Source: Raffaelea ambrosiae (Eukaryota; Ascomycota; Sordariomycetes; Ophiostomatales; Ophiostomataceae). Taken from it: a stretch of DNA of 64,000 nucleotides. Positions within the stretch are counted from its first letter, which is position 1; the number at the start of each line of letters is the position of its first letter. The notes below the pieces were generated by a model. That model had not been told where the DNA came from and searched no databases. It saw only the letters and a list, made by a program, of their open reading frames with translations. Below are positions 10,501-21,475 of this stretch, one piece after another. A program made the position numbers and the translations under genes. The stretch spans positions 858,770 to 922,769 of the forward strand of contig PCDI01000016.1 in the NCBI GenBank assembly GCA_002778195.1. Direction: 5' to 3'.

Positions 10501-13500
10501 AAAGCCCGCAACAAGGGCAGATCATTCCCCCCCCCCTCGCTAATCTTAATTTGGGCAGTACAGCCACACTGGCATGGGTAGGCAATAACCAACATGCCAC
10601 GTTCAATAAAAAAATGTGTTTAAAAATAACAACACACGAACATTGGAACGGTCTAGGTGTGGAATGGAGATTGATTAGGGGCCGGAAAAGGAAAGAAGGA
10701 CAAGGGAAAAAAAGAAAAGGAAACAAGATGGGCGCAAAGCTGATGAGATGCTGAGATGAGGAGGAGCAGGAGAACGGGCGAAGGAAGGAGACGGAAAGAA
10801 GCAGTGTGCAGAGCTGCAAGCTCCCTCGGAGCTCCCTCGAAGCTCCCTCACAGTGGCTCCCTCGGACAGGGACCGCCCACCCCAAAGAGCTCTCTCTAGC
10901 GAAGCTGCGATCACGTCTTTGCATGGATGCCATTCTCGTGTCGTTTGACGTCACCGGGCGATGCAGGGTGTTTCGCCCGTCTTGCCTCTGTTGTTTCGCT
11001 TGCCATTGTGCCAGCCATTGTGCCAGCCTCTGACTTTGTTGACTGTTGTTGCCATTGTGCCAGCCTCTGACGGTTGATGCACGCTGTGATGACTGCTTTG
11101 CGGCTTTGTCTTTGTGCCTTTGTGACGCTCTGCATGGCTGCCGCCAGCCCCGTCCGCTGCTTTGTGATGCGTTTTGCTGGTTCCCCTGTCTGGACGCATG
11201 TTTCCCCGTGTCCCCCAATCTGACGTGTTTCTGGTCTGTTTGCCTGACAAGTACACCACCCTCCTTCCTGCGTTCTTTCGCCGGGACCACCATCGGGACC
11301 ACCAGCACCATCAGACCTCCTCCCATCCCCAACCACGGGAATATTGTGCTTCCCCTTTTCCCTTCCTTCGCCGCTGCAGGGTGCACCGGCTCCGTCTTTC
11401 CCTGTTTTCGTGGCTTGCGTGGACAGACAACCACACTCACAACCAATTCCCGCCCTTTTTTTTTTTTCCTTTTTTTTTCTCTTTTTTCTCTCTCTTTTTT
11501 TCTCTTTTTTTCATTCTCGCACAGCGGGTCTAGCCTTGGCGCTTCGCGGCTGTGACGCTGTGGACGCCCGTGATGCTGTGGTGACGCCGTGGTGACGCTG
11601 TGACGCGCTGTGGCCTGCCATCCTCCCCCCCCATTTTCGCCCCCTGTTTTACGAGCAAATACCACTGTCTTTGTGGTTCTTTGTCCCATTGTTCTTTCTC
11701 GGTTGCTCGTCCATTGCCCATCATGGCCCCAATGGCGGCGCATTGTTTTGCTCAGATGTCCGGTTTTCTTGGTTCTTGGCCTGCCCTTTTCCTTCTTCCT
11801 GCGTTCGTGGGCCCCCCCTGCCAATCCGTGTCTGTCTCCACGCCTTTCGGCATTTTCCAGGTCCTCCTGCTCGTATTCCCATCTTTTGTTTTGTTGCATT
11901 CATTCTTCTTCCGTTCTCCTTCGCCATCAACACACACACACACGCACGCACACACTAATACCAAGTAGTACGAGTATGACCAACCATTGGCTTGTTGCAT
12001 TGTCCGGCGCCAGTACGAGCAAGCCACGGCTCCTCATTGTTCCTTGGTTTGCTTTTTTTGCCGGTGGCCAGAAAGACCCCAACGTCACCCGAAACACCCC
12101 TGCCGAGACATATACGATACTATTGATGCGTGGTGCTATGTACTCGAGTACGCATAGAGAGCAAGGACAATACGGTGCTCCAAATTGTGTGCTCGAGAGC
12201 TTCGTCCGAGTATCTTGCTCGTACCTGCCCTGAGCTTTCCCCGTGCATCCACTAGTTCGAAAAGCTTCCCTACTAGACGGTATGCAGGGAATCCATAGTC
12301 GTTTCCAATGGCCAGTCCGGCGTTTACTACTCGTACATACCCATAGCACTACACAGCATGGAATACTTTGCAGCAGTAGCTTCTCGTGGAGCTCCGAGGG
12401 GAGAAAAAAAAAAGGAGAGCAAGGGGTTGTCCACGGAGGTGAGGATAGGACGTAGCAAAAAAAAAAAAAAAACAAGGGAGACCAGGAAACCTCCTTCTCC
12501 GTTTCTTCCTGACCCTCAGGTCCCCAGTTTTCGTGGCTCGGGATTGGTCGGCACGCCAACTGTGCTCCGTAGCCACCAAGCAGGGGAGGAATCTGGTTTT
12601 CGCTGCAGCCCTCGTGTGTCGTCTGGCTGTCTGTCCAAGATCTGTCTTGTCCGCCGTACCCGCCCGCAATCCTGCAGGTTGGCACGCAATCCTGGCGGGC
12701 CTGAGAGGCCGCTCTCTCCAGAAGGAAGAAGGGCCTGGCCAGCTTGGCCGCTGGCCAGCACACGCAGCAAGGCGGGAAGCTCGTATTGGGAGGCTAGGGA
12801 CGGCGGCTGGCAGGCGGTGGTTGGCTGCCGCGTGTGTTTGCGTTGTCTCACTTTGTCCCTTTTCGGGTTGCAGGGGAAGGATTATTGGATTCTTGCGTAC
12901 GCGGAGGCATGCAGAAGAAGAAAGGAAAGAAAGGAGCAGCCTGTCAAGATGGCATACGACTGTGTATGGAGTGGTCGTCAGAGATGCAACAAACACACAC
13001 GCGCAAGTGCAAATCACACGCATCTCCCAAGAGATGAGCAGGCAGAGAAAAAAAGCAATTGGGCCATACAGGCCGAAAGAGGAAAGAGAATGTGTGGGCG
13101 TAGCCGAGCCTGTCACATGCTGTGTATGGAACCATGGTTTGGTGCGCGAAAGAAGATAGCCATAGTACGCCCCTGCAGCAGCGATCAATTCGATAATTCC
13201 TTTTTTTTTTCATAGTGCGGTGTATCTGACTATGTACTTGTTCCTTCTGGTTTTTTTTTTCTGTGAGAAAATACTATGTAGGTCAGAAAAGTAAAATTCT
13301 GACGGTCTTTTTCGCGGCTGCACGACTCAGCCGTTTGTCTACTTTTGCGTGGCTTGAATCAGCACCAGCCGTGGTCGGCATGGCAGTGTCTAGCCGTGCC
13401 AAGTAGTACGACTGCTATGTATGTGTGTACTACATAATCGTATGTACTCGTAGCTTTTCGGACGCCCCTCCGAGAATGCTCCTGCAATGGTTTGCCTCGT

Positions 13501-15750
13501 TGCTTTGCTCCGACGCTTGCGTACGCGTTTCGGTCTGATCTGTACGGTGTGCTCGCAACTATTGGCTCCGTTGGCCTGGTTGGTTGGCCGGTTGGGTCTG
13601 TTTGATCTGCCTGGTCTGGTCTGTTTGGCCTGTTGTGGTGTGCTGTTTCCCCCAAGCTCCTTTGTTTGTTTGCTGTCTCCCATCTGCTGCGTTTAAACTT
13701 AAAGCGGAATAAGGTCACTGAATCCTTCTAGTTGCCTCGGGGCTGAAGCTGTGAGGCATTTGTCTATGGAGACAGATGGAGACAGATGGAGACGGATGGA
13801 GACCGTCTGCAGGACAATTGGCTGGCATGCTATGCAGCTGTCCCAGCCCGAACCAAAGGTGTGCGAGTGCTACATAGTACTTCGTGTGCGTCTGACAGAG
13901 TGCTACAGCGACACTGACAGCCCAACAGCAGTGGCTAGAGTGGCCGTGCATATGGCTACTTGGGTGACTGACAAGACTGACGACTGACAAGAGTGACACG
14001 GTGGGCAATGCCTGGTTGTCGCTTTTCTCTATTTTCTCTATTTTTCTCTTTTTTTTGCTCCGTTTTTTTCTGTTTCCCGGTTGGCTTTTCTTTGGTGCAG
14101 GCTCCTCCTCACCCCCGGCGGCCGCTTTTTTTTTTTTCATGCTCGCACGAGCTCTGCCTGCGATAGCGCTTTCTGTGGTGTGTAGGACGCACGCAAGTAC
14201 CTCTGCCGCCAAGTCTGCGTGCAGAGTGACATCCGGCCAGACAACGAGACTCGCTGGGCTGGAGGGCCTCCCACCCAGCGAGAGGGCCATCGGACAGGGA
14301 TAAGGAACGCACCGGCGGCCAGGCCGATAAGGCAGGCCAACCACTGCGGTCGCATTAGCTACATGGGCGGGCGTTTCGTTGGCCCCGCTAATGTATTTTT
14401 TTCCAGTCCATGCGATTTGTTGGTTGTCTGCGAGCATCCCTCTAACCCACGATGCCCCCCCCCCCTCTGTTTCCGTTGCTGGCTACCGCGGGACCCATCC
14501 CAGGTTCCTGTTTTGGGGTTCTTGGTCACGTCGTCGGCCGTTCTTGGGCTGCTCGTGGCTCGTCTGGGAAACGGGTCGGGGACCCAGTGGTGCAAAGCCA
14601 ACAATGGCAATCCCGCAACACACACACACCGTCTCGGGCAAAAGTACTATGTAACTACATTGTACGCGCCCCTAAAACAGCATGGTTTGCAGTCCGGCGC
14701 CGCGCCGTCCAGCACGCTTCCGGCATGGTGCGGCCGCGATGTGCGCCGATTAAAAAAGCAGTCGCGACGATATCTGGGCATGCCCGCACATGTGAGCGCG
14801 TACTCGTCCCCCGTACATACCTTGTGCATAGCAGTAGGATCTCGTTGCAGGGAAGAGAGCTCAGACGAGCCAGCCTGCCCCGACGGCCGGCCACAGTCGA
14901 CCCAGAGAGAGATCGGCAGAAACACACAGAACCAGCAGAATCAGGAATGGTCCAGCCCCCGGTCACGTTGCAGAAGGGTCTTGGGCGATCTCCACACCAC
15001 CACCACCTCTGCTAGCACAGCGACCAGGGATGAGTTGGGCCAAGGAAGGACCACACAGCGAGGACCGCCAGCGCTCCATGTCCGGCAGCCCATGCCTCCC
15101 TCTGGTCCAGTCTCACGACTGTGCTCACTCGTACATGGCGGCCATGGTGTTTGGGGCGCTGGTTGGGGCAGCCCGGCCATGTACTGCGATGTATGTATCT
15201 TGCATAGGCGTGCGGGCGACAGTGTGCACACCGTACAAGGCTCCGCCGCATGGGTCGAGACACATACCTCGATGAACCGATCAAGAGAGGCCAGCCGTCG
15301 GAGGGGTGACGAATCCAAGCCCCCCCAGTCAGCCGTGTGGTATCGCTTTGCCTGTCAGCCTGCTGCAGAGGTACACGGTGGTGGTGTGGCCATGATAGTG
15401 TGGTGGGTCCTTCCGTGTGTGTTTTTTTCTTCCTTTCTTTTTTTCTTTCTTTTTTTCTTCTTTTTTTTCTTGTTTTTTTTTCCTGTTTGGGGGGGGGGGG
15501 GACCCCCTAGTCCGTTCCTATCCATTCTTTGCTTTTCTCTTGGTCCCCTCTTCACCTGGCCGATGATATCGCCACCACCCATCCCCCCAAGATAACGGAA
15601 TGGCTGGCTGGCCACCACCACGGCTGCCATGGCCACCATGCACGACCAAGGCCGCCCTGCCCGGCCGGTGGCTCTGGTGGCTGTGGTCCTTGCCCACTTC
15701 CTTGCCCACTCACACGCACCCACACGCCCACCACGCCCACACGCCCCCCC
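10501..15750. other. 5.2-kb gene-poor region with pyrimidine tracts and recurring TACTCGTA words
   Basis: I see no supportable gene. The stretch holds long T/CT tracts (11455-11520, 14035-14140, 15420-15485), a 21-bp direct repeat (GCCATTGTGCCAGCCTCTGAC, near 11014 and 11051), GACGCTGTG-type repeats at 11546-11612, a (CA)n run near 11932-11955 and a perfect palindrome GTACTCGAGTAC at 12140-12151. Open frames such as the 458-codon frame ending at 15595 are low in complexity and lack motifs. Confidence 0.45.
13766..13804. repeat. 10-bp tandem repeat (GACAGATGGA)
   Basis: About four copies of a decamer, the last with one substitution (GACGGATGGA). Non-coding. Confidence 0.8.
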
Positions 15751-15759
15751 ATTCCGATG

Positions 15760-15768
15760 TATATATAG
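15760..15768 (+). promoter_or_regulatory. TATA box of the small secreted-protein gene
   Basis: TATATATAG is followed 30-60 bp later by a CT-rich tract (15795-15835), the classic arrangement of strong filamentous-fungal core promoters. A leader of about 190-230 nt would precede the ATG at 16027. Confidence 0.6.
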
Positions 15769-16026
15769 ATGGTGGCTCATCAGACTCGTTTACCCACCCC
15801 CTTTCTTTCTTTCTTCTCCTGCTCCACTCTCTCTCAAATAAAAAGAAGCTCACCTCCCACCTTCCTCAGTCTTTCGTTCAGCTCGAAATCCAATCCAAAC
15901 CAAACCAACAATCGTTTCTTCCAATCTTCTCTTCAGTCTCTCGCTCTAGACTTCACCACTTTCCAAACTCTTCCACCATACCTTCCTCAAGTTAATCAAC
16001 TTTCACACCACCCCCCCACCGTCAAC

Positions 16027-16260
16027 ATGAAGGTCTCTGCCATCCTCCTGACTGCCGTCCTCGGCGCCACCTCTGCCGTCGCCCAGACCGGCACTGCCTC
16101 TGCTGGCGTCGCTGCCCCGACTGCCAACGGCACCTACAGCGCTCCCACCGCTACCTCCTCGACCGCTGTCGTGACTGGCGGCGCCGCCCTCCTGGACCGG
16201 TCCATGGCCGGTGCCGCTGGCGCCGTCGCTGCCGTCGCTGCTGTTGCCTTTGCTCTGTAA
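16027..16260 (+). CDS. Small secreted, probably GPI-anchored, Ala/Thr-rich protein, 77 aa
   Basis: A single exon starts at ATG 16027, preceded by ACCGTCAAC and a CT-rich leader. Residues 1-19 form a signal peptide (MKVSAILLTAVLGATSAVA). A short Thr/Ser/Ala-rich region with one N-glycosylation sequon (NGT) follows. The C-terminus (from about MAGAAGAV to FAL) is a hydrophobic tail directly after a small-residue site, as in GPI-anchor signals. Codon use is highly biased to C-ending codons, which with the strong TATA and CT leader suggests high expression. Proteins of this type are common in fungal cell walls, and the function is unknown. In-frame codons upstream of this ATG would lie in the leader and lack a signal peptide, so I prefer this start. 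Confidence 0.85.
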   Translation: MKVSAILLTAVLGATSAVAQTGTASAGVAAPTANGTYSAPTATSSTAVVTGGAALLDRSMAGAAGAVAAVAAVAFAL

Positions 16261-17162
16261 ACAAACTCTTGTTTGCACAAAGTAACAACAACCACCCCAG
16301 CATCGTCGATTTCAACCGCAATCTGCTTTTGATTTGATATCTTTTTTTTCTTCATTTCTGTGTTTTCGCTCGGCACCGCACGCCAATCCACCTCGTGTTC
16401 CTCGACCTGCTTTGCGCGTGTCAAACGAATCATGGAGACCTCGGCTTTGATGGCTTGATGGTTTCTCGGAGACGGAGGAAAGGGGGGGAGATCATATGGT
16501 AACGGCCGGGATCGCTTGGAAAGTGAATTCTCAACAAGGCATATATTTCATGGGTCGGGAATAGATCGGTTCAACATTTGGAGTTCTTCTTCTTGGTCAT
16601 TTTTACCAGTATACTTTAATTTTTAATGCCTTTTCTCTCTCATTTGTTGTCTGTTATCTTCTACCGACGCCAAACGAGAAAACCCCAACCAACTCTTGTC
16701 TACTTCATTCTTGCATTCATGTCAAGACGGCCAGAGAACATCCAGGCTCATCTATTCGCCTTGACTCAAAGCATGTTCATAGAAAATATACTCTTTTCCT
16801 CGGAAACAAAATCTACCATGCTATCCATGTGCACGCTGATTCCCAATGCTCTTTTTAGTCTATGCTTGTAGGTTCGAATCTAGCTTCTAGGAGCCCATGT
16901 TTGCGCCCGTTTGGAAGCTCGGCAAGCTCTGCAAGCTCTGCGAGCTCTTTCTTGACACTTGCCGTTTTGCTTTTTTTTGGCTTTGCTCAAAGAGCAAGTC
17001 GGTATGCGTCGGCAACCAAAACTATGCTTGTTTTCCTGTGCACGCTCGCCCGCGTTTCGTGTTTCGTTTGTTTCCCCAAGTTTGTCTGACAGTGTTTCCC
17101 AGTCCCAGTGTCCCTATTGGCTACTACACCTCGTCTTCGAAGCGTGTCGTCATGATCGTGTG
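16261..17162. other. 3' flanks between convergent genes
   Basis: Downstream regions of the small secreted-protein gene and the Nudix gene. No coding sequence recognised. Confidence 0.5.
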
Positions 17163-17906
17163 CTACTTGTCACTCACCCCGTGTCCTTCGTGACGTAACC
17201 GAAAAGCCTCCAAGATCATGGTCTGCGTCGCCTTCACCGTGAGCGGTATGGCTCGTCCTGTGGCCAGACGCTCCTGCCGGACCTCTTCTTCTGTGGCCCA
17301 TACGTAATCTTGGTGCTCCTCGGGGTCCAGCACCACGGGCGCGCAGCTGCGAACGAGGGCGTGGAAGACAAAGCGGCAGAACACCCGCTGGCCTGTCCGA
17401 TTGGTAAAGACAAAGCCGCGGTCCGCGCTGCCATCATCCAGGATGCCGCCAGGAGTCGAAGAGGTGGCAGGTGGCGGCGGCATCGCCGGCTGTGGGATGA
17501 AGTGCGTGTACTCGCGCGCCACGAGCCCGGACTCTTCCCAGAGCTCGCGCGATGCGGCTCCCAGAAGGGTGCGCTTGTTGAAGGACGCGACGTCATCATC
17601 GGCAGCGGCAGCAGCAGCTTTGCCGCCATCATTTGGATCATCATCATCGTCGTCGTCGTCGTCGTCGTCGTCTTCTTGGTCGGCCGCACCACCCGGGATC
17701 TCCCAGCGGTTGGGCATCGAGTCATGGGCGGCTCGCTGCACCAGAAGCACACGGCCCTGCTCGTCAAAGACGACGGTCCCGACGGCCAGGCCGTTCCAGT
17801 GCTTGTGGTGCGCCCGGAGCCACGTCCGCGGCGGCACGTTCCAGGGCGCCAGCGACGCATCTACGGAAAAGGTGAATACGTCGGGCGGCGGATTCTGCGG
17901 CGCCAT
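17163..17906 (-). CDS. Nudix hydrolase with poly-Asp insertion, 247 aa
   Basis: A single exon from ATG 17906. The core beta strands (NGLAVGTVVFDEQGRVLLVQR) lead into WEIPGG (residues 68-73). The rest of the Nudix box, GAASRELWEESGL with the metal-binding Glu residues (E121, E124, E125), comes about 43 residues later. Between them lies an insertion with twelve consecutive Asp (79-90) followed by Gly, Ala and Asp residues; the normal box is a compact 23-residue motif. Nudix enzymes hydrolyse nucleoside-diphosphate-linked substrates, and the substrate here cannot be read from sequence. The insertion is encoded by a GAT/GAC trinucleotide run (about 17637-17672). The C-terminal part (FCRFVFHALVRSC to EEHQDYVWATEEEV) is also family-like, so the enzyme may still be active with an acidic loop. 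Confidence 0.85.
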   Translation of the reverse strand: MAPQNPPPDVFTFSVDASLAPWNVPPRTWLRAHHKHWNGLAVGTVVFDEQGRVLLVQRAAHDSMPNRWEIPGGAADQEDDDDDDDDDDDDPNDGGKAAAAAADDDVASFNKRTLLGAASRELWEESGLVAREYTHFIPQPAMPPPPATSSTPGGILDDGSADRGFVFTNRTGQRVFCRFVFHALVRSCAPVVLDPEEHQDYVWATEEEVRQERLATGRAIPLTVKATQTMILEAFRLRHEGHGVSDK

Positions 17907-18613
17907 TTTGTTTCTGTATGGTTGGCGGCCAGAATAGCCTGCGTGAGGCTCTTATCGCGCGCGCGGGGGCGGAACGGGACAGTCCAAAAAAAAAAAAATT
18001 TTACGATGCCGCCCTCCAGAGGCCTCTTTTGGGAGCCGCCCAAGTGCCTTCCTTTCCAAGGCACTCTTGTGCTTGGCAGCACTCGGCTGCCCTTCGCGGG
18101 TTGCCTGTTGCGGACTAGCGCCTAGCCGGGCGGCCGTCTCGCCCGACAGAGAGATCGCTGTATCTCGGGAGGCGTTCGCTCTGACAAAGGAGGCACAGCA
18201 CGGCACGATAGCACCGCCACCAAAAGCCGACAATGGTAAGCAGTACTTGCGGACCCCGCTATTTCTGTGCCAATCACATGTACCTCTTTATCAACCACGC
18301 CATGCTTGCTTTTTGGGGCGCACGGATCAACGACGGGCGGCCACGAGCAATGATGTGTTATTGGAGCACCCGGCCGATCTGATAATGGTGTGGTACTTGG
18401 GATGCAGGACATGAACCGATACAGAAATCGAGAAAAAAGAGAAAAAAAGAGAGAAAAAAAAGGAAAAAAAAGAAGAAAAAAAAACGGCGCGCGGCCGTGC
18501 TTTGTCAAAGATCTCGCCCTTGCCGCAATTGACTCACTCTTTGTTCTCGGGTTCCGGAACACGGGAGCCATTGTCCTTGTAATACAGCGTCCTTGTCCTT
18601 TGCTATCCTGGTC
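17907..18613. other. Divergent promoter region
   Basis: Shared upstream region of the Nudix gene (minus) and the carbamoylase gene (plus). It contains an A-rich purine tract at 18425-18485 on the top strand. No gene seen. Confidence 0.45.
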
Positions 18614-19314
18614 ATGGTCTTATCACGAGTTGCCCGTCTGGCCACATCGGGCCTCCGGCCCCGGATGAGGCTCGCCGGCGGCATCAGCTGTGTGGCACGA
18701 CACAGTACGCCACCGCGATGGGCGGCCAGGACGATCGCCACCGCCAGCCTGTCTGACGACGAGCTGGCAGACATCCGGGCCAACCAGGACCGGCTGATGG
18801 CGACGCTTCATGAGACATGCGCCTTTGGCCCGGGCGAGCGCTGGGGGAGGTCAGTTTGTCCTTTGTGTGTGTTTCTGGTCTGCTGGCCAGCGGCCAAGCT
18901 GGCAGCATGGCCAAAGGGCGGGTGAGACATGGAAAGACGTCGAAAACAAAAAGGCTAAAGCCGAGAAACGCAGTGCGCCCACAGAGACGGGCATGCACCG
19001 TCTGACGCTCTCGGACGCGGACAAGCAGGCCCGGGACTGGTTTGTGGAGACCACCACGGCGCTGGGCTGCCAGGTGACGGTCGATGCCATGGGCAGCATC
19101 TTTGCGGTGCGGCCGGGCAAGAGAGCGGGGCCGGCGACCTTTGCGGGCTCGCATCTGGACACGCAGCCGACGGGCGGACGCTACGACGGCATCCTGGGGA
19201 TCCAGGCGGGCATAGAGATGCTCAGGGTGCTGCGCGAGCGCGGGATCGAGACGGAGTATCCGGTGGGCGTCGTCAACTGGACCAAGTGGGTGTTTGTTTC
19301 TGTTTGTTCTGTTT

Positions 19315-19345
<31 letters not shown>

Positions 19346-20421
19346 CCTTTTTTTTTTTGTGTCTCGGTTCTGTGTTCTGGATGGAGGCCCATTCTCCTTC
19401 CTCTGCTGACGACTCGGGACAGTGAAGAAGGCGCCCGCTTCCCCATCAGCATGGTGGCGTCGGGGGTCTGGGCCGAGGCGATCGGGCTGGAGCAGGCCTA
19501 CGGCGTGCAGGAGGTCGGCGGCGGGACGGCGACGTTCCGGGACGAGCTCGCGCGCATCGGATACCTGGGCTCGACGCCGGCCAGCTACCGCGCGCTGCCC
19601 ATGGCCGCGCACTTTGAGCTGCACATCGAGCAGGGCCCCATCCTCGAGGCCGAGCAGAAGAAGATTGGCGTCGTCCAAGGCGTGCAGGCCTACCGCTGGT
19701 ACACCCTCGAGGTCCAGGGACGAGGTGAGGAGGCTTGTCCGGGAGGCTTGCCAGGAGCAACGTTTCTGACTTTCTTTGCCCAGATGCACACACCGGCACC
19801 ACGCCGTTTGCGTCGCGCGCAGACGCCCTGCTGCTGGCGGCGCGCATGATCGTGCACGCGCAGCAGGAGGCGGCGGCGCGGGGCGCGCTGGCCTCGACGG
19901 GCATTCTCACGGCGCTGCCCGGCAGCACCAACACGATCCCCGGCCTGGTGCGCTTCGCGCTGGACGTGCGGGCGCCGCGCGACGCCACGGTCGACGAGGT
20001 GGAGGCGGTCCTGCGGCACGACTTTGGCCGGCTGGCCCGCGGCGAGGACCTCCCCCAGGGCCTGCCCACGGGCCTGCCCCGGGGCCTGCCGCTGACGGTG
20101 TCCTGGACCACCGACACGGTGTCGCCGGCCACGCACTTCCACCCGGACTGCATCGCGGCCGTGCGCAGCTCGGCGGTGTCCGTTCTCGGCGGCGCGGCCA
20201 AGGGCCCGGCTCTGGTGCGCGATATCACGAGCGGGGCCGGCCACGACAGCGTCTACGCCTCGCGGCGCTGCCCGACCAGCATGATCTTCGTGCCCTGCCG
20301 GGACGGCGTCAGCCACAACCCGACCGAGTACGCCACGCCCGAGGACTGCGCTCTGGGCGCGTCGGTGCTGGCGCAGAGCGTTCTTCGCTACGACCGTCTG
20401 CGCGCCGGCCGGGACGAGTAG
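18614..20421 (+). CDS. N-carbamoyl-amino-acid hydrolase / beta-ureidopropionase (M20-type amidase), 495 aa
   Basis: Model: join(18614..18849, 18974..19285, 19423..19724, 19784..20421), 1488 nt, all phases agree. Family signatures are GPTETG-like SAPTETGMHRL at the exon 1/2 join, AGSHLDTQPTGGRYDG (metal-binding His/Asp), NEEGARF at the exon 2/3 join (Glu), HIEQGP, GRDAHTGTTPF at the exon 3/4 join, GAGHDS and SHNPTEYA. Enzymes of this Zn/Mn-dependent group remove the carbamoyl group from N-carbamoyl amino acids, as in beta-alanine formation during pyrimidine breakdown or in ureide use. The exact substrate is uncertain. About 45 N-terminal residues rich in Arg, Ala and Ser without acids (MVLSRVARLATSGLRPRMRL) look like a mitochondrial presequence. 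Two introns carry long T tracts. Confidence 0.88.
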
Positions 20422-20618
20422 TTTTCTACGGTAGGCACAGGTAGACCAATGCAAAAAGACCGTTCTGCCATTCTGCACATTGGGAGAGAATGAAAAAAAA
20501 AAACATGGAATGCTAGTTTGTGTTTGCTATCCACTTCCTTGAAACATGGACGTCCTCGCCCTGTCAGTACTCGTCTCACGATGCCAGCCAAAGAGACGTG
20601 GCGCCGCCTCCACCCCTG

Positions 20619-21443
20619 TCAACACGCCAGGTACCCTCCCACGGCCGCGTCGGTGATCTGGCTGCGGCCGCCCCGCCCCGCGCCGCCCTCGAGCACGACG
20701 CAGTCGCGGCGGTCGACGAGGCCCCGGGGCACCAGGAAGATGCTGCGGTAGGGGCAGGTCAGAAGCACCTTGAAGGCGGCGGGGCGGCGGCGGTCGGCGG
20801 CCAGCTGGCGCAGGGCGTGCACGGCGCAGGCCAGGTCGTCGTGGAAGGCGTCCTGCTCCAGGGCGGTCAGGCCGTCGACGAGGCAGAACACGGTGGTGCC
20901 CGGCGGCAGCTGCTGCAGCAGGCCGCCCAGCGCAAAGCACAGCGTGTCGACGCGGTGGTCGCAGAGGTGGTCCCAGAAGGCGTAGCGGTCGCCCTGGCCA
21001 AAGACCAGGTCGGCCTCGGGCGTGAACCGGGCCATGGCCAGCTGCAGCAGCAGCGACCGCAGCATGCCGCGCGGCCCCGAGGCGGCGTCGCCGCGCGCGG
21101 TGTGCAGGCCGCAGAAGAAGTGCAGGCAGATGCCGGCGGGGCCGTACAGGCGCTCCAGGCCGGCCGCCAGCGTGCCGCACAGCAGCGACATGGGCGACAG
21201 GCTGTGGCGGGCGGCCGCGCTGTTGTTGCCGTCGACCAGGAGGAACGGCGACTGCCGGGAGGCCATCCAGGCGCGGAACGCGCGCGTGGCCAGGGCCGAC
21301 GAGGCCTGCTGGTGGTCGCTGCGGCCAAAGTGGGCGCGCCGGCCCAGCGCTTCTTGCAGGTCGTTGTTGGCCAGGTCCCAGGGCAGGCCCAGCTCCTCAA
21401 AGACCCTGTGCGGCCAGAAGTGCAGCAGGTTGTCCGTCCGCGG

Positions 21444-21475
<32 letters not shown>

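Noticed and set aside
10184..11899. 571-codon open frame on the minus strand
   Set aside because: It reads through the 14-bp minisatellite and the complement of T tracts (Lys/Arg/Glu-rich). It has no domain and no splice-consistent extension.
12140..12151. Palindrome GTACTCGAGTAC as a hairpin terminator or origin
   Set aside because: Too short, without a loop or neighbouring functional sequence. Kept only as one example of the TACTCGTA word family.
14219..15595. 458-codon open frame on the plus strand
   Set aside because: It has no recognisable motif, ends in a translated T/CT tract (Phe-rich), uses codons unlike the real genes, and covers a region with short repeats. It is best seen as a chance frame in GC-rich DNA.
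16868..16882. GGTTCGAATC resembling a tRNA B box
   Set aside because: No A box at a proper distance and no acceptor or anticodon stem could be folded around it. Similar words near 36340 and 44880 fail for the same reasons.
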